Shown piece by piece: positions 6,477 to 11,275 of a stretch of 11,275 nt of DNA. The translations under genes and the position numbers were made by a program. How positions within the stretch are numbered: position 1 is the stretch's first letter; each line of letters starts with the position of its first letter. The notes under the pieces are model-generated. The model saw only the letters and a list, made by a program, of their open reading frames with translations, did no database searches and was not told where the DNA came from. This DNA comes from CAYYGL01 sp964471235 (lineage in GTDB: Bacteria; Calditrichota; Calditrichia; RBG-13-44-9; J075), in contig CAYYGL010000159.1 of the NCBI GenBank assembly GCA_964471235.1, forward strand, positions 1 to 11,275. Reading direction: 5' to 3'.

Positions 6477-9400
6477 TCACTTGCACGGCAGAAACCGCAC
6501 GGTGGTCTCCATCTCTTCCAGCATTTCTTTCAGGGCGTTCAGGGTAGCATCGATGTCCGCTTCGGTGGTTTGCTCGGAGAGGGAGAAGCGCACCGCGCAG
6601 TGGGCATCTTCTTCGCCTTTGCCCATGGCGAGCAGTACGTGGGTCGGTTTGGGAGAGCCGGATTTACATGCCGAGCCGGAAGACAGGAAGATGCCATGCT
6701 GATCCAGTGCCACCACCACCGACTCGCCGCGCAATTCCGGCAGGGTGAGATTCAGGGTGTTGGGGAGACGAAAATCCGGGTGCCCGTTTAGCCGGGCGCC
6801 GGGAATTAACTCCCGAATCCCTGCTTCTAACTTATCCCGCAGTTGGGCAATCGCCGCTGCTTTGGGCAGGTTTTGCAACGCCAGTTCAGCGGCTCTGCCG
6901 ATGCCTACAATGTGGGGCACATTCTCCGTGCCGGCGCGCAAGCCGCCTTCCTGTTTGCCGCCGTGGATCAACGGTTCCAGCGCCACCCCTTTTTTCACAT
7001 ACAGCGCGCCAATGCCCTTAGGCGCATGAAATTTATGCCCGGAGAGACTCAGCAAATCCACATTTAGCTCCTGCACATCCACCTTTATCTTGCCAATCGC
7101 CTGCACCGCATCGGTGTGGAACAGCACCCCTCGCTCATGCGCTACGGCACACAATTCTTTGATCGGCAGGAGGGTGCCCACCTCGTTGTTTGCCATCATG
7201 ATGCTCACCAGGATGGTATCCTCGGTGATGGCGCGGCGAAGTTGTTCCGGTGAAACACTGCCGTATTCATCCACCGGCAGGTAAGTGACCCGGTAGCCGA
7301 TTTTTTCCAGAAACTTGCAGGTGTTCAGCACTGCAGGATGTTCAATGGTGGTGGTGATGATGTGATTGCCCTTATCCCGGTGGGCAAATGCCACCCCTTT
7401 GATGGCTAAATTATCCGCTTCCGAGCCGCCGCCGGTAAAAACGATGCTGCGCGGTCGAGCGTGAATCAGCCGCGCCACCTGACGCCGGGCGTTTTCCACC
7501 GCTTCCCGGGCATCCCTGCCCACACCGTGGATGCTGGATGGATTGCCGTAGGTGGTTTCCAGATAGGGCAGCATGGCATCCCGCACTGCTTTTGCTACCG
7601 GGGAGGTGGCATTGTTATCCAGGTAAATGCGCCGGTCAATTTTTTTCTTTGCCGATACGGTTGGCATCAATGGCGTGCCGCATACATTGTCGTCCGGCTG
7701 AACCTGTCGCCGGGTCTTGCGGCTGCCCGCTTCAATTTTCACCACATCGCACAACAGCGCTTTATACACCGGAAAGCCGGAGATTTCGTCATAATTGTTC
7801 AGGTCGGTCAGTTCATTCACATTCCACTCCCGCCAGGCTTTGGGTCCCACCGGGGTGCCGCCGCCCATGTTGCATTCGATGGCGCCTTTCACAATGTCGG
7901 TGGTTACCCGGGCACGAAAGGGAACCGCACCCCGGGCGGTGCGCACTTCCACCAAATCCCCGCTTTCAATCCCCCGTTCCCGGGCATCTTCCACATTCAT
8001 CTCCACCGTCGGTTCGGGGTTATCTTTTAGCAACCCCTTGATGCCGTGATGCTGGGAGCGAAAATCGGTGTGCGGGCGGGCGCCGGAATTGAACACCAGC
8101 GGAAATTCCTGCGTTACTGCCGGATTTGCCATGGGACCTTCTTTGGGTTCCACATACTTGGGTAGCGGTTCGTAGCCGTAATCTTCCAGCACGGTCGACC
8201 AGATCTCGAACTTGCCGGTTGGGGTCTCGAATCCCGGTTTGCCATCCCGGCGGAGTTCACCCTTCTGCCACTTCTTGTATTCCATCATGGGGGTGTGCAG
8301 CTTCACCCAGCCACCGGCCGCTTTGATGTCCTCTAAGGTATATCCGGAGCCTTCCAGGGCAAAGCGAATCAGCTTCTCTTCCGTTTGCGGGTAAAGGTGC
8401 CCGTATTCCAGGCGATTGGCTAATTCCGCCATGATCAGGTAGTCGTTGCGTGCTTCGCAGACCGGCTCAATCACCTTTTCCCGCAGGCGGAAGATTGGTC
8501 CGTAAACCATGTAGGATTCGATCTCGAACATGGTGGTGGCGGGCAGCACGATGTCCGCATAAGCGGCGTCGGCGGTAAGCTGGCGGTCGATGGTGGCGAT
8601 AAAATCCAGTTTGGAGAGAGTCTCCCGCCATAGTGAAGTTTGTGGCCAGGAGGTCAGCAGAGAGGCGCCGTGGATGATCAATCCGCGAATGCGGTAGGGG
8701 TCGCCGCGCAGCACCGAATCCACCAGCCCGCTGGCATGGGATTCTCCCCGGTAGTGGCTGTAGATGGGGAATTTATCGCGCGCCACTGCTCTGTCAAGGT
8801 TGGGATTCTCCTGGTTGCAGGAGCGATTGATGGGAAAGTGGGAATTGAGCATGGCTAAACCGATGCCGCCGGGAACATCCAGATGACCGGCTAAAGCAAA
8901 CAGGGATAGCACTGCCCGAATCGCCTGAATCCCGCTGTTGGAGTATTCCAGACCGGTGTACATCACCGGGCAGGCGCCGGTGGCATTGCAGATGCGCCGC
9001 GCCAGGTTGCGGATGGTCTCCGCCGGCACTCCGGTGATTTGCTCCGCTACCTCCGGGCGAAAATGCTGCACGTAGGTGCGCAGTTCCTCAAACCCGTGGG
9101 TCCAGTTTTCCGCAAAATCTTCATCATACAAATCCTCATCGATCATCACCTCGATCATGCTCAGCGCCAGGGCACCGTCGGTTCCCGGTCGAATAGGCAC
9201 CCACTGTGCGCCGGTGCGCTGCGCGGTTTCGGTATGCCGGGGATCGATGACCACAATATCCGCCCCGCGGCGGGCGGCTGCTTCCAGGCGATACATATCC
9301 AGGGGCGGGGAATCGGTTGCCGGATTGGCACCCCACACCACTAACATCTCCGCATTTTCCATATCGGTATACATGTTGATTAGCATTCTCCCCATGGTCA

Positions 9401-9908
9401 CATGCGGGGCGATCATGGCGAAGGAGACGTAACAGAGTGCGCCCACGCCCATGGTGTTGGGCGAGCCAAAGGGAAACAGAATATTGGAAGCCGAGGAGAC
9501 CGCCACGTTTTTGGGTTGAAACATATCGCACAGGGAGAGCTCAAACGCCCCTCTGCCGGTGTAGATTGCCACCGCTTCCGGACCGGATTCCGCTTTGATG
9601 GATTGCAAATTCTCCACAATGATGTCGTAGGCTTCATCCCAGGAGATGCGCTCAAATTCCAGGCTGCCCTTGGGTCCCACCCGCTTCATGGGGTGTTTCA
9701 AGCGGTGCTCGGAATAGACGATTTCCGGTGCATGCTGCCCGCGTCGGCAAATCATCCCCAACGGATGCCCGGTATCCTGGCGGATGTCCACCAGTTTGCC
9801 ATTCTGCAACCCTACTTCCACCCAGCATCCTGCCGGGCAGATCCCGCAAATTGCTTTTTTCCAATTTACATCCTGTGGATGCCCGTTGCCTTTTATGGAT
9901 TGACTCAT
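6477..9908 (-). CDS. Fusion of a bis-MGD molybdenum/tungsten oxidoreductase with a NifS/IscS-type cysteine desulfurase
   Basis: A 1143-residue two-enzyme protein in one unbroken frame. Residues 1-727 are a DMSO-reductase-superfamily catalytic subunit: 4Fe-4S motif C21-x2-C24-x3-C28-x25-C54 followed by RRG; GSPNTMGVGALC with C159 as probable Mo/W ligand; dinucleotide-binding segments (WGANPATDSPPLD, DPRHTETA, YADIVLPATT); and a MopB C-terminal barrel (about 600-727). Residues ~728-757 are a charged linker. Residues ~758-1143 form a complete class V cysteine desulfurase: YLDNNATSP start, H857, D933, Q936, PLP lysine K959 (SGHKF), RAGTEN, and catalytic C1081 in SSGSACKSG. There is no twin-arginine signal, so it should be cytoplasmic. 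AGGAG lies five bases before the ATG. No electron-transfer or anchor subunit adjoins it. Known precedent: IscS feeds sulfur via FdhD to formate dehydrogenase. The substrate is unknown. Confidence 0.93.
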   Translation of the reverse strand: MSQSIKGNGHPQDVNWKKAICGICPAGCWVEVGLQNGKLVDIRQDTGHPLGMICRRGQHAPEIVYSEHRLKHPMKRVGPKGSLEFERISWDEAYDIIVENLQSIKAESGPEAVAIYTGRGAFELSLCDMFQPKNVAVSSASNILFPFGSPNTMGVGALCYVSFAMIAPHVTMGRMLINMYTDMENAEMLVVWGANPATDSPPLDMYRLEAAARRGADIVVIDPRHTETAQRTGAQWVPIRPGTDGALALSMIEVMIDEDLYDEDFAENWTHGFEELRTYVQHFRPEVAEQITGVPAETIRNLARRICNATGACPVMYTGLEYSNSGIQAIRAVLSLFALAGHLDVPGGIGLAMLNSHFPINRSCNQENPNLDRAVARDKFPIYSHYRGESHASGLVDSVLRGDPYRIRGLIIHGASLLTSWPQTSLWRETLSKLDFIATIDRQLTADAAYADIVLPATTMFEIESYMVYGPIFRLREKVIEPVCEARNDYLIMAELANRLEYGHLYPQTEEKLIRFALEGSGYTLEDIKAAGGWVKLHTPMMEYKKWQKGELRRDGKPGFETPTGKFEIWSTVLEDYGYEPLPKYVEPKEGPMANPAVTQEFPLVFNSGARPHTDFRSQHHGIKGLLKDNPEPTVEMNVEDARERGIESGDLVEVRTARGAVPFRARVTTDIVKGAIECNMGGGTPVGPKAWREWNVNELTDLNNYDEISGFPVYKALLCDVVKIEAGSRKTRRQVQPDDNVCGTPLMPTVSAKKKIDRRIYLDNNATSPVAKAVRDAMLPYLETTYGNPSSIHGVGRDAREAVENARRQVARLIHARPRSIVFTGGGSEADNLAIKGVAFAHRDKGNHIITTTIEHPAVLNTCKFLEKIGYRVTYLPVDEYGSVSPEQLRRAITEDTILVSIMMANNEVGTLLPIKELCAVAHERGVLFHTDAVQAIGKIKVDVQELNVDLLSLSGHKFHAPKGIGALYVKKGVALEPLIHGGKQEGGLRAGTENVPHIVGIGRAAELALQNLPKAAAIAQLRDKLEAGIRELIPGARLNGHPDFRLPNTLNLTLPELRGESVVVALDQHGIFLSSGSACKSGSPKPTHVLLAMGKGEEDAHCAVRFSLSEQTTEADIDATLNALKEMLEEMETTVRFLPCK

Positions 9909-9953
9909 TGGAACTCCTTTTTATATGGGGTGTGTAACAGTTGCTTAAATTTT

Positions 9954-9967
9954 CCGACGTATGTCGG
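9954..9967. promoter_or_regulatory. Imperfect palindrome upstream of the fusion gene
   Basis: CCGAC-GTAT-GTCGG has five-base perfect arms and lies 45 bases before the fusion gene's start codon, a plausible operator position. A T-run (9973-9979) follows on the + strand, but no + strand gene lies near enough to need a terminator there. The function is inferred from position only. Confidence 0.3.
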
Positions 9968-9977
9968 TCACGTTTTT

Positions 9978-10068
9978 TTAACCGCAACGCACGCAAAGGA
10001 TTCGCAACGAGCGCAACATTTTCATTTGATTCATTTCGTCGCGCCTTCTTGGCGCCCGTAGCGGTTAA
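9978..10068. repeat. MITE- or REP-like element with 8-bp inverted ends
   Basis: The element begins TTAACCGC and ends GCGGTTAA, a perfect 8-bp inverted pair 91 bp apart. Inside are repeated CGCAAC words (9983, 10003, 10012) and a GCGCC-TTCTT-GGCGC hairpin (10041-10055). It has no coding capacity. Its make-up resembles the CGCA-rich intergenic repeats common in many environmental genomes, but no second copy is in this window. Confidence 0.5.
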
Positions 10069-10212
10069 TCTTTAGCCTTCACTTTTCAGAAAATGGATTC
10101 TTTGATTTTCCGCTTGCTCATGCCCAACCTCAAACAACTTACACATTCAACTACTTTTTTTCAACTCACTTTTTACAAGTTCGATGATGTTTGAAAGGTA
10201 AGACATTACAAC

Positions 10213-10246
10213 AAAAAAGGCTGGTCCGTTTCTGAACCAGCCTTTT
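10213..10246 (-). terminator. Intrinsic terminator of the polysaccharide deacetylase gene
   Basis: Read on the - strand, AAAAGGCTGGT (10246-10236) pairs with ACCAGCCTTTT (10225-10215), an 11-bp stem with a ten-base loop, running into six T residues. It starts about 34 bases after the deacetylase stop codon. The stem also ends in TTTT on the + strand, so weak two-way action is possible. Confidence 0.85.
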
Positions 10247-10279
10247 GCATTTGAGAACACAATGTAAACGGCAATTGGT

Positions 10280-11032
10280 TTATATCAATTGCCGGAGTTT
10301 TCGGAAAAACTTCCGCATCATAAAGTAGGGGGTAAAAAACGGGGAGGTCAGGAAGCCGGATGTAAGCGTGCCGCCGAAATAGTACATCTCTATCCGGGGG
10401 AGATTGTAGGGATCATCCCGGCGGGTGAATATATCCATCCGCACCGAACACGCCCCACGGAAATGCTCTTTTACCAGTTCGGAAAGTGCTTCGCTATCAT
10501 CGCCGTAGGGATAGCAAAAAAAGTCAACCGGTTTTCCCAGGCGGTCTTCAATGTCTTTTTTACTGCCCAGAATTTCCTCCTGCGCTGCTTTTATAGGCAG
10601 CCGGGAAAGGTAGGGATGGGTTCTGGTGTGGGACTGGATGGAGAACACCGATTGACTCATCTCCACGACCTGCTCCCAGGTCAGAATCGGTAGAACCGGC
10701 AGCCCGGGAGGCTGGGTTTCCCAGTTGTTTTGTTTCCCGCAGTAACCGGTGGTTAAAAACAACGTGGCGTGAAATCCGGCTTCCTCCAATACCGGGTAAG
10801 CATGGGTGTAGAGGCTTCGGAAGCCGTCGTCAAACGTGATCACAACCCCCCGGGAGTTTAATTCCTTTTCTCCCCGGAGCCATTCCACCGCATCTTTTAA
10901 CGAATAACTCTGGTATCCCTTTTCTTTCAGATCGTTAATCACCCGGGCAAATTGCTGCGGGGGAAAGGAGATTGCCGAGCCGCTGTCATCCAGGGAATGG
11001 AAAGTTAAGATGGATAATTTATCTACTGCCAT
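10280..11032 (-). CDS. Polysaccharide deacetylase (NodB homology, carbohydrate esterase family 4)
   Basis: A 250-residue CE4-type deacetylase. Such enzymes remove N- or O-acetyl groups from polysaccharides such as peptidoglycan, chitin oligomers or exopolysaccharide, using a metal bound by an Asp-His-His triad. Motif 1 is ITFDDGF, with D68 as catalytic base and D69 as metal ligand. Motif 2 is SHTRTH, with H135 and H139. CYPYG (about 173-177) is the usual third region. The N-terminus (LSILTFHSLDDS) is typical of the family. There is no signal peptide, but the C-terminus (about 224-250) is rich in aromatic, hydrophobic and basic residues and could sit at a membrane surface. The ATG at 11032 lacks a good Shine-Dalgarno site and lies in A/T-rich DNA. 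The gene is monocistronic, with its own terminator. Confidence 0.93.
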   Translation of the reverse strand: MAVDKLSILTFHSLDDSGSAISFPPQQFARVINDLKEKGYQSYSLKDAVEWLRGEKELNSRGVVITFDDGFRSLYTHAYPVLEEAGFHATLFLTTGYCGKQNNWETQPPGLPVLPILTWEQVVEMSQSVFSIQSHTRTHPYLSRLPIKAAQEEILGSKKDIEDRLGKPVDFFCYPYGDDSEALSELVKEHFRGACSVRMDIFTRRDDPYNLPRIEMYYFGGTLTSGFLTSPFFTPYFMMRKFFRKLRQLI

Positions 11033-11062
11033 TTCAAAAATATTTTTTGCATTTTTTACACA

Positions 11063-11116
11063 TTTTGTAACTATTCGGCTTTACCTGTGAATTTAATGTT
11101 TTATATGTCATTCGTT
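11063..11116 (-). repeat. 54-bp dispersed repeat, right copy
   Basis: This is the partner of the copy at 2-55, in inverted orientation, with 50 of 54 bases identical. It lies 30 bases upstream of the deacetylase start and reads toward that gene. Within it, on the - strand, TTCACA and TACAAA are spaced 16 bases apart, which could serve as a weak promoter. In the left copy the first box is changed. Confidence 0.8.
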
Positions 11117-11145
11117 ATTATTTATGGTTATGTGGTTGTTTTTTC

Positions 11146-11245
11146 ACCTCACCCAACCCCTCCCGCCCCAAAAAACGGGGCACCCTCCCCTTCCCTCTCC
11201 TGCCAGGAGAGGGAAGGGGAGGGTTGGGGTGGGGATGGGTGAGGT
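11146..11245. repeat. GC-rich hairpin element
   Basis: A perfect 20-bp inverted repeat (arms 11182-11201 and 11205-11224, three-base loop GCC) of pyrimidine-rich and purine-rich strands is enclosed by outer arms ACCTCACCC (11146-11154) and GGGTGAGGT (11237-11245). A smaller GCCCC/GGGGC hairpin around an A-tract sits at 11165-11181. It has no coding capacity. Similar CTCACCC-CTCTCCT palindromes are common intergenic repeats in several environmental bacterial groups. Confidence 0.75.
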
Positions 11246-11275
11246 TCGTTTCAGATGATTACGGCAATACGTTGA

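Larger units (their letters stand above)
9909..10279. other. Spacer between fusion gene and deacetylase
   Basis: No gene is supported. From low to high coordinates it contains the fusion gene's ribosome site (9914-9918), an imperfect palindrome (9954-9967), a ~91-bp element with inverted ends (9978-10068), A/T-rich unassigned sequence (10069-10212), and the terminator of the deacetylase gene. A convincing promoter for the fusion gene was not found; the best TATAAA-like box on the - strand overlaps the ribosome site. Confidence 0.5.

Noticed and set aside
7461..8030. 189-codon + strand open frame opposite the fusion gene
   Set aside because: It is antisense to strongly conserved MopB and desulfurase coding sequence, its His/Phe/Pro-rich composition is typical of shadow frames, and it lacks a ribosome site.
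9954..9980. Hairpin followed by T-run read as a + strand terminator
   Set aside because: The nearest + strand gene ends at 3862, more than 6 kb away, and the T-run is separated from the five-base stem by several bases.
9402..10061. 219-codon + strand open frame spanning the start of the fusion gene
   Set aside because: It lies mostly antisense to the conserved 4Fe-4S and Mo-binding region and ends in the repeat element. No domain is recognisable.
10289..10693. 134-codon + strand frame opposite the deacetylase
   Set aside because: Antisense shadow of conserved NodB motifs; no ribosome site.
2..11116. Whole window as a composite transposon bounded by the 54-bp inverted repeat
   Set aside because: No transposase or integrase is encoded between the copies, the copies differ at four positions, and no target duplication can be checked because the left copy touches the window edge. 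Kept only as one hypothesis.
1..11275. CRISPR array, tRNA, rRNA or prophage
   Set aside because: No regularly spaced repeats, no tRNA-like cloverleaf or rRNA-like stretch, and no phage structural or integrase genes were seen. The local repeats have too few and irregular units.

Overview
The window is a bacterial chromosomal segment of mixed, moderate G+C content. It carries eight protein-coding genes, no RNA genes, no transposase and no CRISPR array. Several genes have clear Shine-Dalgarno sites (AGGAG or GAGG types). The spacers are rich in short word-like repeats and hairpin elements. An S9 peptidase with a PD40 propeller, a Bacteroidota-like secreted/membrane protein of unknown function, and this spacer style fit a lineage related to the FCB group (Calditrichota- or KSB1-like). 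That placement is a low-confidence inference, because there is no taxonomic marker gene here.

Layout. On the left (1-3862) three + strand genes follow one another without tight coupling: a DinB/YfiT-type four-helix protein (330-800), a glyoxalase/VOC-fold protein (1254-1667), and a secreted S9 prolyl-oligopeptidase-family peptidase (1832-3862). The spacers between them hold degenerate tandem words. All remaining genes are on the - strand: a secreted or membrane-anchored protein of unknown function with a probable TTG start (3943-4686), a GNAT acetyltransferase (4781-5197), a lipoprotein alpha/beta hydrolase (5438-6322), the large fusion gene (6477-9908), and a NodB-type polysaccharide deacetylase (10280-11032) with its own intrinsic terminator.

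The centrepiece is the 1143-residue protein at 6477-9908. Its first ~727 residues are a complete bis-MGD molybdenum/tungsten oxidoreductase of the DMSO reductase superfamily: a 4Fe-4S motif, a candidate cysteine Mo ligand and a C-terminal MopB domain. A ~30-residue linker joins this in frame to a complete NifS/IscS-type cysteine desulfurase of ~385 residues, with its PLP lysine and catalytic cysteine both present. Standalone cysteine desulfurases are known to supply sulfur to molybdoenzymes (IscS with FdhD for E. coli formate dehydrogenase). The fusion therefore suggests either a molybdoenzyme that sulfurates its own cofactor or an enzyme that processes cysteine-derived persulfide sulfur directly. 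No Fe-S electron-transfer subunit, membrane anchor, IscU or FdhD gene lies in the window.

A second notable signal is a 54-bp sequence at 2-55 that recurs in inverted orientation at 11063-11116 with 50 of 54 identical bases. Each copy lies upstream of, and in the same orientation as, the nearest gene. Other spacer elements include a ~91-bp element with TTAACCGC/GCGGTTAA ends (9978-10068) and a ~100-bp GC-rich hairpin element at the right edge (11146-11245). The genes do not form one obvious pathway; the fusion gene seems to be a self-contained unit.
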